Assembly: GCA_041749075.1 (NCBI GenBank)
Contig: JBGTBY010000002.1
Coordinates: 1 to 64,000, forward strand
Source of the DNA: CAMTWZ01 sp041749075
Lineage (GTDB): Bacteria; Bacteroidota; Rhodothermia; Balneolales; HLUCCA01
Direction: 5' to 3'
DNA length: 64,000 nucleotides
Shown here: positions 1-10,100 of the stretch, one piece after another
How positions within the stretch are numbered: the first letter of the stretch is position 1
How the letters are laid out: every line of letters begins with the position of its first letter
Notes under the pieces: generated by a model
The model's input: the letters and a program-made list of their open reading frames with translations, nothing else
The model's database searches: none
What the model was told of the DNA's origin: nothing
Position numbers and translations under genes: made by a program

Positions 1-141
1 GAGATGGTCATGCCGGGCGACAACATCCGCTTCGAGGTGGAACTGATCAACTCGATCGCCATGGAAGAAGGTCTGCGTTTCGCCATCCGTGAAGGTGGCC
101 GTACCGTAGGCGCTGGCGTCGTTTCCAAAATCACGAAGTAA
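1..141 (+). CDS. tuf: Elongation factor Tu, C-terminal end (partial)
   Basis: Open from the first base of the window; 46 codons and a TAA remain. The visible residues (MVMPGDNIRFEVELI, then GLRFAIREGGRTVGAGVV) are the end of EF-Tu domain 3, the beta-barrel that helps hold aminoacyl-tRNA. EF-Tu delivers aminoacyl-tRNA to the ribosome in a GTP-dependent way. It lies directly upstream of tRNA-Trp, secE and nusG, the usual bacterial tuf-trnW-secE-nusG order, which supports the call. The start and the GTPase domain are outside the window. Confidence 0.97.
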   Translation, partial: EMVMPGDNIRFEVELINSIAMEEGLRFAIREGGRTVGAGVVSKITK

Positions 142-162
142 GGACAGACAAGATTATATCGT

Positions 163-235
163 ACGGGTGTAGCTCAATTGGTAGAGTAGCGGTCTCCAAA
201 ACCGTTGGCTGGGGGTTCGAGTCCCTTCACCCGTG
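163..235 (+). tRNA. trnW: tRNA-Trp (anticodon CCA)
   Basis: A 73-nt cloverleaf. The acceptor arms ACGGGTG and CACCCGT pair perfectly. The anticodon stem GCGGT/ACCGT encloses loop CTCCAAA, placing CCA at 196-198. The T arm carries GTTCGAG. The 3' CCA is not encoded. It sits between tuf and secE with no terminator on either side, so it is probably cut from the tuf-secE-nusG transcript. Confidence 0.95.
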
Positions 236-249
236 CAACAAAGAAACAT

Positions 250-432
250 ATGGGCAAAATCACGCAATACTTTGAAGACGTCCGCAAGGAAATGGCGAAA
301 GTCTCCTGGCCGACACAATCTGAACTCGTTGAGCAAACCACGGTAGTATTCGTGTTTTCGCTGATTGTTTCACTTTTCATCTTCGGAATCGATAACGTAT
401 TCAGCACGGTCTTAGAGCTTCTCTACCGATGA
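250..432 (+). CDS. secE: Preprotein translocase subunit SecE
   Basis: A 60-residue, single-span SecE of the short type. An amphipathic N-terminal helix (KITQYFEDVRKEMAKVSWPT, residues 3-22, with the conserved K-x-S/T-W-P) precedes one membrane span at about 29-50. SecE clamps SecY in the inner-membrane Sec channel. The ATG at 250 was chosen because upstream in-frame codons run through the tRNA. Its stop overlaps the nusG start (ATGA, 429-432), so the two are translationally coupled. Confidence 0.95.
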   Translation: MGKITQYFEDVRKEMAKVSWPTQSELVEQTTVVFVFSLIVSLFIFGIDNVFSTVLELLYR

Positions 433-986
433 GCCAATCCGACACCAAAAAATGGTACGTGGTCCGGTCTTTTTCCGGTCACGAAAAAAAGGTACGTGAT
501 TACCTTTTGGAGGAAGTGGCCACTCAAGGGTTAGGCGAGAAGATTACGGAAATTCTTGTCCCGACCGAGACGGTAGTCGAGATACGTGGTGGAAAAAAGC
601 GGACGCGGGAAAAGAACTATTTCCCCGGGTACATACTCGTCGAAGCTATTTACGACGACAGTGTGAACAACCTGATCAGCAATGCGCCGTCCGTTATCGG
701 ATTCCTGAAAACCGACAAGGGTCACAAAAAACCGACACCTCTCCGCCGGGATGAAGTGGATCGGATCCTTGGCGTGGTACAGCATAATCGCGACGTGGGT
801 CAAACTGTTAGCATTCCGTACAAACAGGGTGATCTCATTCGTGTCATCGACGGACCGTTCAAAGAATTTGATGGTACAGTCGAAGAAGTCTATCCGGACA
901 AGCTCAAACTCCGCGTGTTGGTAAGCATTTTCGGTCGGAAAACTCCGGTCGAAGTGGACGTGAACCAAGTTGAGTCGGAAGCCTGA
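429..986 (+). CDS. nusG: Transcription termination/antitermination factor NusG
   Basis: 185 residues, normal length for NusG. The NGN domain (about 8-115) carries the conserved FPGY (65-68). The C-terminal KOW domain (about 132-185) includes GDLIRVIDGPFKEFDG and ends with the family signature SIFGRKTPVEVD. NusG binds RNA polymerase across the DNA cleft and links it to Rho or to the ribosome. It overlaps secE by 4 nt and is followed 43 nt later by the L11 operon, as in most bacteria. Confidence 0.97.
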   Translation: MSQSDTKKWYVVRSFSGHEKKVRDYLLEEVATQGLGEKITEILVPTETVVEIRGGKKRTREKNYFPGYILVEAIYDDSVNNLISNAPSVIGFLKTDKGHKKPTPLRRDEVDRILGVVQHNRDVGQTVSIPYKQGDLIRVIDGPFKEFDGTVEEVYPDKLKLRVLVSIFGRKTPVEVDVNQVESEA

Positions 987-1029
987 GCCTGAACTGATCC
1001 CCGGCACACACATCTAATCCAATCTATCG

Positions 1030-1461
1030 ATGGCAAAGAAAGTCATAAAAATCATCAAACTCCAGATCACGGGTGGCCAAGCCAACCCGGCACCTCCAGT
1101 AGGGCCGGCATTGGGTCAAGCCGGTGTGAACATCATGGAGTTTTGCAAGGCCTTCAACGCCAGAACGCAAGACAAGATCGGTGTCGTAACGCCAGTTGAG
1201 ATCACGGTATATGTAGATAAATCGTTCTCTTTTGTTACAAAGACTCCACCCGCTCCCGTTCTGTTGAAACAAGCCTCCAAAATCAAGTCCGGTTCGGCTG
1301 AACCGAACCGCGCCAAAGTCGGAAGTGTGACCTGGACACAGTGTTTGGATATCGCCCGCGTCAAGTTGGCGGATCTGAACTGCTATGATGAAGTCGCTGG
1401 TGCTGAAATGATCGCAGGAACGGCCCGCAGCATGGGTCTTCGTGTGGATCGGTCTAAATAA
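1030..1461 (+). CDS. rplK: 50S ribosomal protein L11
   Basis: 143 residues, family-typical length. The N-terminal domain has the proline-rich PPVGPALGQAGVNI segment (22-35), the site that faces the thiostrepton region of 23S rRNA. The C-terminal domain binds the GTPase-associated centre. First gene of the L11-L1-L10-L7/L12 cluster; rplA follows after 15 nt with a GAGG Shine-Dalgarno sequence. Confidence 0.97.
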   Translation: MAKKVIKIIKLQITGGQANPAPPVGPALGQAGVNIMEFCKAFNARTQDKIGVVTPVEITVYVDKSFSFVTKTPPAPVLLKQASKIKSGSAEPNRAKVGSVTWTQCLDIARVKLADLNCYDEVAGAEMIAGTARSMGLRVDRSK

Positions 1462-1476
1462 TCTGAGGAACTCATC

Positions 1477-2169
1477 ATGGCAAAACACGGAAAAAAATAT
1501 ACTGACGCGGCGAAACTGATCGAAGCTGGAAAAGAATACAACTTGACCGACGCCGCCGATTTGGTAAAGAAAACAACCACCACGAAATTTGACGCTTCGG
1601 TAGACATCGACATCCGTTTGGGTGTGGATCCACGCCACGCGGATCAAATGGTTCGCGGTACGGTCTCCCTTCCACACGGTATCGGCAAAACGATCCGGGT
1701 ACTGGCTCTTGTGAATCCTGCCAAGCAGGAAGAGGCTCGCCTCGCAGGTGCCGACCACGTTGGTCTGGATGATTATATGGCCAAAATCGAAGAAGGCTGG
1801 ACAGACATCGATGTGATTGTCGCAACTCCGGATGTGATGGGCAAGCTTGGTAAACTCGGTCGCGTACTCGGACCCCGCGGTCTGATGCCGAACCCGAAAA
1901 GCGGAACCGTCACGATGGATGTAGGTCAAGCGGTCAAGGAAGTGAAAGCCGGTAAGATCGACTTCCGGGTCGATAAATTTGGAATTCTTCATTCCTCGAT
2001 TGGCAAAGCCAGTTTCCCTCCTGAGCAAATCAAGGAGAATGCGGAAGCCTTCATACAAACGGTGATCAAATTGAGACCGTCTTCCGCGAAAGGCACCTAC
2101 GTGAAAAGTATCAATCTGAGCTCGACGATGGGTCCCGGCGTTCCGGTATCCCGTGTCGGAATGCTCTAA
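1477..2169 (+). CDS. rplA: 50S ribosomal protein L1
   Basis: 230 residues, normal for L1. The signature LGPRGLMPNPKSGTV is at about 131-145. L1 forms the mobile L1 stalk that moves deacylated tRNA from the E site and in many bacteria represses its own operon by binding the mRNA. rplJ begins 13 nt after the stop, so there is no room for a long L10 leader between them. Confidence 0.97.
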   Translation: MAKHGKKYTDAAKLIEAGKEYNLTDAADLVKKTTTTKFDASVDIDIRLGVDPRHADQMVRGTVSLPHGIGKTIRVLALVNPAKQEEARLAGADHVGLDDYMAKIEEGWTDIDVIVATPDVMGKLGKLGRVLGPRGLMPNPKSGTVTMDVGQAVKEVKAGKIDFRVDKFGILHSSIGKASFPPEQIKENAEAFIQTVIKLRPSSAKGTYVKSINLSSTMGPGVPVSRVGML

Positions 2170-2182
2170 AAGGACATCCGAA

Positions 2183-2704
2183 ATGGCAACAAAAGCAGAA
2201 AAAGAAGTTGTAATCGCAGAACTGACCGAACGTCTAAAAGCGTCTGATGCGGTGTATCTAACCGATTACACCGGGATGACCGTAGCTCAGATCAGCGCAT
2301 TGCGTCGTGAATTCAAAAAAGCAGGCGTCACCTACAAAGTGTATAAAAACACGATGGTGAAGCGTGCGATGAAAGAAATCGGCGGATATGACGCGGTGTT
2401 TCCAACATTGGAAAAACAAACCGCTTATGCCTTCGTGCAGGGCGATTTGACAAAACCAGCGAAAGTGCTCAAAGCCTTTTTGAAAGACAGTGAAAAACCC
2501 AAGTTTCGTGGTGCCATCATGGATGGCGTTATGTTCGGTGACAACCAGCTTGAGGCTCTTTCCACCATGAAGTCGAAAGATGAAGTGATCGGCGATATCA
2601 TGGGCTTGCTCTTATCCCCGATCCGCAATGTGCTCGGCGCACTTCAGTCTCCCGGTTCCACGCTTGTTGGCGCCGTCAAGACTATCGCCGAAAAGAAAAA
2701 CTAA
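2183..2704 (+). CDS. rplJ: 50S ribosomal protein L10
   Basis: 173 residues beginning MATKAEKEVV. The N-terminal rRNA-binding domain includes the conserved DYTGMTVAQISALRREF stretch; the C-terminal helix anchors L7/L12 dimers. L10 is the base of the ribosomal stalk that recruits translation GTPases. The ATG at 2183 was preferred to an in-frame codon at 2153 that would overlap rplA, because it matches the family start. Confidence 0.96.
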   Translation: MATKAEKEVVIAELTERLKASDAVYLTDYTGMTVAQISALRREFKKAGVTYKVYKNTMVKRAMKEIGGYDAVFPTLEKQTAYAFVQGDLTKPAKVLKAFLKDSEKPKFRGAIMDGVMFGDNQLEALSTMKSKDEVIGDIMGLLLSPIRNVLGALQSPGSTLVGAVKTIAEKKN

Positions 2705-2747
2705 CACCCGAACTTGTTTCGAATTCAACTAACTGGAGAAGTATAAA

Positions 2748-3125
2748 ATGGCTGACGTTAAATCCCTTGCCGAACAACTGGTAAACCTTACCATCAAAGA
2801 AGCCAATGAATTGGCTCAGATCCTCGAGAACGAATATGGTATCAAGCCAGCTGCTTCGGCTGTTGCTGTTGCCGCTCCTTCCGCTGCCGCTGACGCGCCT
2901 GCCGTTGAAGAGCAAACCGAGTTCACCGTTGTCCTGAAAAGCTCAGGTGCCAACAAAATCGGTGTGATCAAAGAAGTTCGTGCACTCACGGGCCTCGGCT
3001 TGAAAGAAGCCAAAGATTTGGTTGATGGCGCACCAAGCAATATCAAGGAAAGTGTTTCCAAAGAGGAAGCCGAATCCATTAAAACCAAGCTTACCGAAGC
3101 TGGAGCTGAAGTCGAACTTAAATAA
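2748..3125 (+). CDS. rplL: 50S ribosomal protein L7/L12
   Basis: 125 residues. The N-terminal dimerisation domain (1-33) is joined by an Ala/Pro-rich hinge (about 34-56) to the C-terminal factor-binding domain, which contains KIGVIKEVRALTGLGLKEAK and ends with EAGAEVELK. L7/L12 dimers recruit EF-Tu, EF-G and other GTPases. A CTGGAG Shine-Dalgarno sequence precedes the ATG. A perfect hairpin follows the stop, before rpoB. Confidence 0.97.
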   Translation: MADVKSLAEQLVNLTIKEANELAQILENEYGIKPAASAVAVAAPSAAADAPAVEEQTEFTVVLKSSGANKIGVIKEVRALTGLGLKEAKDLVDGAPSNIKESVSKEEAESIKTKLTEAGAEVELK

Positions 3126-3150
3126 GTTTGACTTTGTTGGATGTGATAGC

Positions 3151-3180
3151 TAAGCCAATGCTGGAAACAGCATTGGCTTA
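3151..3180 (+). terminator. Perfect 13-bp hairpin between rplL and rpoB
   Basis: TAAGCCAATGCTG (3151-3163), a GAAA tetraloop, then the exact reverse complement (3168-3180). Only a weak T-rich stretch follows (CTTTACGTTTTAGA), so it could be a leaky terminator (attenuator) or an RNase III/processing site rather than a full stop. In E. coli an attenuator and an RNase III site occupy the same rplL-rpoB gap; function here is inferred from that parallel. Confidence 0.7.
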
Positions 3181-3283
3181 TGCTGTCTTTACGTTTTAGA
3201 GCGCACGGCAATCTTTCGACTGCAATTCAACCGTGCCAGATTTATTGTTTTGAGCAGTTTACTCACTTAATCGCGAGGTTTCC

Positions 3284-6200
3284 TTGGCTACCAAGACCCA
3301 AACTCTTCCCTTCACCGACCGCATCACGTTTGCTCGAACAAAACACGTTTTAGACTACCCCGATTTTCTGGACATCCAGTTGGGTTCGTTCCGAAAATTC
3401 ACCCAATGGGATGTGGATCCCGAAGACCGCGACGACGCCGGACTTCAAGAGATCTTTAACGAGCATTTTCCGATCACCGATTCGCGCGAGCAGAACATCC
3501 TCGAATTCTTGTACTATACGGTCGATACCCCTCGGTACACGATCAAAGAATGCCAGGAACGCGGACTCACCTATTCCATCCCCCTCAAAGCCAAGCTGCG
3601 CTTATCGTCTGTAGACCAGACCGATGAAGCCAGCGAAACGATCGAGCAGGAAGTTTTCCTCGGCGATCTGCCTTGGATGACCGAGCGTGGAACGTTCATC
3701 ATCAACGGTGCTGAGCGTGTCATCGTATCGCAGCTGCACCGTTCACCTGGCGTCTTCTTCGGACAGTCGCTCCACCCGAACGGCACACAACTCTATTCGG
3801 CGCGCATCATTCCGTTCAAAGGATCGTGGATTGAGTTCACGACCGACATCCGCGATGTTCTATGGGCCTACATCGACCGTAAGAAAAAGCTTCCGGTCAC
3901 CACATTGCTTCGCGCATTGGGCTTTTCGTCGGATTTCGACATCCTCCGCATGTTCGATCTGTCACAGGAAATCGAGCTGAAAACCAAGAAATCGTTTGCT
4001 GACGCGATCGGTAAGCGTCTCGCATCCGACATCAGCCAGGAAGAAGTGGTTGAAGTGGTCGATGAAGAGACCGGTGAAGTGAAGGAAGTGAAACAACGTG
4101 TGATTATCATCCCACGCGATCATGAAATCACAGAAGACGATTTCGGTCTCATCAAGGAAGCCGGCTACGACAAGATCCACATCCTGAAGATCTCCAACGA
4201 GGATGCGGATCGTTCCGTCATTCTGAACACGCTTCGCAAAGACACCACGTTCAACGAAGAGACCGCCTTGGCTGAAGTGTATCGCCAAATCCGTACCGGT
4301 GAAATGCCGGATATGGAAACGGCCCGCCAAGTGCTCGAACGCCTGTTCTTCTCCGATAAGAAATATGATCTCGGTGAAGTGGGTCGCTACCGCTTGAACA
4401 AACGTCTGCATTTGGATGAGTCGTTGGAAACAACGGTTCTGACGGTGAACGACATCTGCGCGATCATCAAAGAATTGATCCGTCTGAAGAACCTCAAGTC
4501 ACAAGTGGACGATATCGATCACTTGAGCAACCGCCGTGTACGCACAGTTGGTGAGCAGCTCGGACAACAGTTCTCCTTAGGTTTGGCTCGTATGGCCCGC
4601 ACGATCCGCGAGCGAATGAACTCCCGCGATGCGGAACAGTTCACACCTCAGGATCTGGTTAACGCCCGTACCATCTCAAGCGTGATCAACACCTTCTTCG
4701 GTACCAACCAGCTGAGCCAGTTCATGGATCAGACCAACCCGTTGGCCGAATTGACCCACAAACGCCGTATGTCGGCCCTGGGACCTGGTGGACTTACCCG
4801 TGAGCGCGCAGGATTCGAAGTCCGTGACGTTCATTATACCCACTATGGCCGCCTGTGTCCGATTGAAACACCGGAAGGTCCGAACATCGGTCTGATTTCC
4901 TCGCTCTGCGTTCACGCCAAAGTGAACGAGTTCGGCTTCATCGAAACGCCCTATCGTAAAGTGAAGGCGGGACATGTAACCGACAACGTGGAATATCTTG
5001 CCGCTGAGCAGGAAGACGAAACCATCATCGCGCAGGCTAACGCCATCCTCGATGAGAAATCGACCTTCTCGAGCGAGTTCATTTTCTCCCGTTTCCGTGA
5101 CTCGAACGTAGGTTTGGCTCGTCCGGAACAAGTTGAATATATGGATGTGGCTCCGAACCAAATCACATCCGTAGCGGCGGCACTCATACCGTTCATTGAA
5201 CATGATGATGCCAACCGTGCCTTGATGGGATCAAACATGCAACGTCAAGCCGTACCGCTTCTGCGCCCTGAGCGTCCGGTTGTAGGAACGGGGATGGAGT
5301 ATCGTGCTGCCCGTGATTCACGCGCCCTGATCGCCGCCGAAGGCGATGGTACCGTTGTGTATGTGAGTTCTACGGAGATTCGTGTCCGTTACGATCGCGA
5401 CGATATGGAAGCTCTCGCCTACTTCGATGAAGGCGTGAAAGGATATGAGCTCCGCAAATTCGAGCGTACCAACCAAGACACCTGCTCCAACCAGACTGCC
5501 ATCGTGAAAGTGGGCGACCGCGTTCGCGCCGGTCAGGCTCTTGCGGATGGATGCGCCACCAACCTTGGCGAATTAGCCTTGGGACGTAACCTTCTCGTTG
5601 CCTTCATGCCATGGCGTGGATACAACTTCGAGGATGCTATCGTGGTGAGCGAGCGTATTGTTTCTGAAGATATTTACACCTCCATCCACATCACCGAGTT
5701 CGAACAGCATGTTCGTGACACGAAACGTGGTGAAGAGGAACTGACCCGTGAGATTCCGAACGTCAGTGAAGAAGCAACCCGCAACCTCGACGAAAACGGA
5801 CTTGTTCGCGTCGGTGCGATTGTACGTCCAGGCGATATTATCGTTGGTAAGATCACTCCGAAAGGCGAAACCGATCCGACACCGGAAGAGAAATTGCTTC
5901 GCGCCATCTTTGGCGACAAAGCCGGTGACGTGAAAGATGCCTCCCTCAAAATGCCTCCGGGTGTGTCGGGTGTGGTGATCGAAACCAAATTGTTCAGCCG
6001 CAAACGCGACGAGCAGTATTCCCGCAAAGAAGAGAAAGAGTTGGTTGAGAACGAGCAAGCAACGTTCGACAATCTCATCCTTCGTTTGAATGCGAGCTGG
6101 TCGGAGCGCATGTACAAACTCTTGAAAGACAAAACGTCTCCAAGTGTGGTGTACAGAGGCGGACATGAAGTGATTCCGAAAGGAGAGAAATACAAGAAGA

Positions 6201-7108
6201 CCCATTTCGATGAAATGGATCCGCTTCAACTTCGTTCACGCCAGCAATGGTGCACCGATGAGAAGACGAACCAAGTGGTTTGGACGCTCCTTGAGAGCTA
6301 CAAAACGGTTCGTCGTGATCACGAGACCGAATTGAAACGCAAGAAATACATGATCCAAGTGGGTGATGAACTCACACCGGGTATCGTGCAGAAAGCCAAA
6401 GTCTATGTGGCCAAGAAGCGCAAGCTTCAAGTGGGTGACAAGATGGCCGGACGTCACGGTAACAAAGGGGTTGTGGCCAATATCGTACCGGTTGAAGACA
6501 TGCCGTTCCTCGAGGACGGAACACCGGTGGATATCGTGCTGAACCCACTCGGCGTACCATCGCGGATGAACTTGGGTCAGATTTACGAAACCATCCTCGG
6601 ATGGGCCGGACGCAAATTGGGTGTGACATTCGCCACCCCGATTTTCGATGGCGCCCATTACTCGGATGTTCAGGAATGGCTGCGCAAAGCAGGACTTCCG
6701 GAAGACGGACGCACATACTTGTATGACGGACGTACCGGAGACCGCTTCGCACAGAAAACCACAGTCGGCTACATTTACATGCTCAAATTGAACCACTTGG
6801 TTCAAGACAAGATGCATGCCCGGTCGATCGGACCATACTCCCTCATCACGCAACAGCCTCTGGGTGGTAAAGCCCAGTTCGGTGGTCAGCGTCTCGGTGA
6901 GATGGAAGTGTGGGCACTGTATGCATACGGTGCGGCTAGCATCCTGAAAGAAATGCTGACGGTGAAAAGTGACGACGTGAAGGGCCGTTCGAAAGTGTAC
7001 GAGGCGATCGTGAAAGGAGACAACTTGCCAGATGGCGGTACTCCGGAATCGTTCAACGTACTGCTTCGCGAATTGCAAGGCCTCGGTCTCGAAGTTCACA
7101 TCGACTAA
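3284..7108 (+). CDS. rpoB: DNA-directed RNA polymerase subunit beta
   Basis: 1274 residues, full length for a Bacteroidota-like beta subunit. It forms half of the active-site cleft and the RNA exit path. The rifampicin pocket is at 476-502 with the sensitive residues D482, H492 and S497 (E. coli D516, H526, S531), so no classic resistance change is seen. The catalytic-lobe motif with HGNKG lies near 1057. Translation starts at a TTG after a CGAGG ribosome site; no in-frame ATG lies nearby that fits the family start. It is followed 30 nt later by rpoC. Confidence 0.98.
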   Translation: MATKTQTLPFTDRITFARTKHVLDYPDFLDIQLGSFRKFTQWDVDPEDRDDAGLQEIFNEHFPITDSREQNILEFLYYTVDTPRYTIKECQERGLTYSIPLKAKLRLSSVDQTDEASETIEQEVFLGDLPWMTERGTFIINGAERVIVSQLHRSPGVFFGQSLHPNGTQLYSARIIPFKGSWIEFTTDIRDVLWAYIDRKKKLPVTTLLRALGFSSDFDILRMFDLSQEIELKTKKSFADAIGKRLASDISQEEVVEVVDEETGEVKEVKQRVIIIPRDHEITEDDFGLIKEAGYDKIHILKISNEDADRSVILNTLRKDTTFNEETALAEVYRQIRTGEMPDMETARQVLERLFFSDKKYDLGEVGRYRLNKRLHLDESLETTVLTVNDICAIIKELIRLKNLKSQVDDIDHLSNRRVRTVGEQLGQQFSLGLARMARTIRERMNSRDAEQFTPQDLVNARTISSVINTFFGTNQLSQFMDQTNPLAELTHKRRMSALGPGGLTRERAGFEVRDVHYTHYGRLCPIETPEGPNIGLISSLCVHAKVNEFGFIETPYRKVKAGHVTDNVEYLAAEQEDETIIAQANAILDEKSTFSSEFIFSRFRDSNVGLARPEQVEYMDVAPNQITSVAAALIPFIEHDDANRALMGSNMQRQAVPLLRPERPVVGTGMEYRAARDSRALIAAEGDGTVVYVSSTEIRVRYDRDDMEALAYFDEGVKGYELRKFERTNQDTCSNQTAIVKVGDRVRAGQALADGCATNLGELALGRNLLVAFMPWRGYNFEDAIVVSERIVSEDIYTSIHITEFEQHVRDTKRGEEELTREIPNVSEEATRNLDENGLVRVGAIVRPGDIIVGKITPKGETDPTPEEKLLRAIFGDKAGDVKDASLKMPPGVSGVVIETKLFSRKRDEQYSRKEEKELVENEQATFDNLILRLNASWSERMYKLLKDKTSPSVVYRGGHEVIPKGEKYKKTHFDEMDPLQLRSRQQWCTDEKTNQVVWTLLESYKTVRRDHETELKRKKYMIQVGDELTPGIVQKAKVYVAKKRKLQVGDKMAGRHGNKGVVANIVPVEDMPFLEDGTPVDIVLNPLGVPSRMNLGQIYETILGWAGRKLGVTFATPIFDGAHYSDVQEWLRKAGLPEDGRTYLYDGRTGDRFAQKTTVGYIYMLKLNHLVQDKMHARSIGPYSLITQQPLGGKAQFGGQRLGEMEVWALYAYGAASILKEMLTVKSDDVKGRSKVYEAIVKGDNLPDGGTPESFNVLLRELQGLGLEVHID

Positions 7109-7138
7109 TGACATTTTATATTTCACGGAGGTAATCCC

Positions 7139-10100
7139 TTGGCATTCACCAAAAGCGAACCCGCAACGAAAGATTTCAACCTGATCCGCATCTCATTGGC
7201 TTCGGCCGAGACGGTATTGTCTCGCTCACGCGGTGAGGTTCTGAATCCGGAAACCATCAATTATCGCACATTCAAACCGGAAAAAGACGGTCTGTTCTGC
7301 GAGAAGATTTTCGGTCCTGTAAAGGATTGGGAATGTCATTGCGGCAAGTACAAGCGAATCCGGTATAAAGGCATTGTCTGCGACCGTTGTGGCGTGGAAG
7401 TGACCCGTAAAGCCGTTCGTCGCGAGCGCATGGGACATATTTCCCTCAGCGTTCCGGTTGTTCATATCTGGTATTTCAAATCGCTTCCGAACAAGATCGC
7501 CTATCTGTTGGGTCTGTCGTCCAAGAACTTGGAAAAAATCGTGTACTACGAATCTTTCGTGGTTATCAATCCAGGTATGGCGCGCGACCTCGGTTACAAG
7601 ATGGGCGACATGCTCTCGGAAGAGGAATATCAAGACGTATTAGGTCAGTTGCCTGACGTGCAGCGCGAACTCGACGACGATGATGCCGACAAATTTGTTG
7701 TGATGATGGGTGCGGAAGCGATTGAGTCGCTTCTCAAAGCCATCGATTTGGATAAATCCGCTTACAAATACCGTCAAGCGGTAAAAGGCGAGACGTCCAT
7801 GATGCGGAAGAAGAAATATCTGAAGCGTCTTCAAGTCTTGGAGTCGTTCCGTGCGGCCAACAAGCGCGTTGAAAACCGTCCGGAATGGATGGTGATGCGC
7901 GTGGTTCCGGTCATCCCACCAGAACTGCGTCCGTTGGTGCCGTTGGAAGGTGGTCGTTTCGCGACCTCCGATCTGAACGATCTGTATCGTCGTGTGATCA
8001 TCCGCAACAATCGTTTGAAGCGTTTGATCGACATCAAAGCTCCAGATGTGATTCTCCGCAACGAGAAGCGCATGTTGCAGGAAGCGGTGGATTCGTTGTT
8101 CGACAACTCGCGTAAAACCAACGCGGTTCGTAGCAACAACCGTCCGTTGAAATCCCTCAGCGATATGCTGAAAGGGAAGAACGGTCGTTTCCGTCAAAAC
8201 TTGCTCGGTAAGCGTGTCGATTATTCCGGCCGTTCGGTTATCGTTGTGGGACCTGAGCTGAAAATGCATCAGTGCGGACTTCCAAAAGAGATGGCCGTCG
8301 AATTGTATAAGCCATTCATCATCCGTCGCCTCATTGAGCGTGGCTATGTCAAAACGGTGAAAAGCGCCAAGAAAGTAGTGGATCGCCGCGATGAAGTAGT
8401 CTGGGACGTATTGGAGAATGTGATCAATGGTCACCCGGTTCTTCTGAACCGTGCACCGACCTTGCACCGTCTCGGTATCCAGGCTTTCCAACCGGTACTG
8501 ATCGAAGACAAAGCCATCCGTCTGCATCCATTGGCATGTACCGCATTCAACGCGGATTTTGATGGTGACCAGATGGCGGTTCACCTTCCATTGAGCCACG
8601 ATGCGATTTTGGAAGCATCGGTCTTGATGCTCGGTTCGCACAACATCATGAACCCGGCGAACGGAACACCGATCACGGTACCGTCGCAGGACATGGTCTT
8701 GGGTATTTATTATTTGACGAAAATGAGTCCAGTGACGCCTCCTAAAGAGCGTCTGTTCTCTGATTCGGGTGAAGTGGTTGTCGCCTTCGACCAAGGTGTG
8801 ATCCAAATCCACGACAAAATCACCCTTCGTTGGGAAACCGGCGAGATGATCAAGACCACGACCGGTCGTGTGTTGTTCAACATGATCATCCCGAACGATC
8901 TCGGCTTCAAAAACACGACATTCGGCAAGAAAGAATTGCGGAATCTGATTTTGGAAGTGTTCACCGTGAGCGGAACCGTGAAAGCGGCCAAGTTCCTCGA
9001 TGACATGAAAGATCTCGGATTCGCCACAGCTACCCGCGGTGGATTGTCGTTCAGCTTAGAAGACATCGTGATTCCGGATGAGAAAATGCAACTCATCAAT
9101 GCTGCTCAGAAGGAAGTGACAATCATCCAAGAGCGTTACGAGAATGGTTTCATCACCGATAATGAACGGTACAACCAGGTCATTGATAAATGGACCAGCA
9201 CCACGAACCGGGTTTCCGAAACCTTGTTCAATGCCTTGGCTCGTGATAAAGACGGCTTCAATGCCGTGTTCATGATGGCCGATTCCGGTGCTCGGGGTTC
9301 CAAAGACCAGATCCGCCAGTTGGGCGGGATGCGTGGTCTGATGGCCAAACCGCAGAAATCGTCGGTTGAATCGTCCGGTAGCGAAGTAATTGAAACCCCG
9401 ATCTTGTCGTCGTTCAAAGAAGGACTGACGGTATTGGAATACTTTATCTCGACTCACGGAGCTCGTAAAGGGTTGGCCGATACGGCTTTGAAAACAGCCG
9501 ATGCCGGTTACCTCACCCGTCGTTTGGTGGATGTGTCGCAAGATCTCATCATCACCGAAGACGATTGCGGAACGCTTCGTGGTATCAAAATCAAGGCGCT
9601 CAAAGACAACGAAGACGTTGTGGAAAGCTTGGAAGACCGGATTCTTGGCCGCGTATCGATGCACGATGTGTACGATCCGCTGAACGACGAATTGCTGGTT
9701 GCGTCGAATGATTTGATCGACGAGCGCATCGCTAAGAAAATCGCTGAGACCTCGATTGAAGAAGTTGAGATCCGCTCGGTACTTACGTGCGAAACCGGAC
9801 GTGGCGTTTGCGCCAAATGTTATGGTCGTGACCTTGCCCGTGGCAAAATGGTTCAAGTTGGTGAGGCGGTCGGTGTTATCGCTGCTCAGTCGATCGGTGA
9901 GCCGGGTACACAGTTGACGCTTCGTACCTTCCACGTAGGTGGAACGGCAGCTCGTATGGAAGCCGAGTCGATGCACAAATCGAAATTCGCAGGTAAACTC
10001 GTATTCGAGAACTTGCGCTTCGTAAACTTCGACGATGGCGAGGAAGAACGCAAAGTCGTCCTCAGCCGTGTGGGTGAAATCAAGATTGTTGATGAGACTG

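Noticed and set aside
2170..2182. L10 leader or L1 autoregulatory RNA
   Set aside because: The gap before rplJ is only 13 nt, too short for the known leader fold.
4700..4780. Rifampicin-resistance substitutions in rpoB
   Set aside because: Residues matching E. coli D516, H526 and S531 are the sensitive ones.
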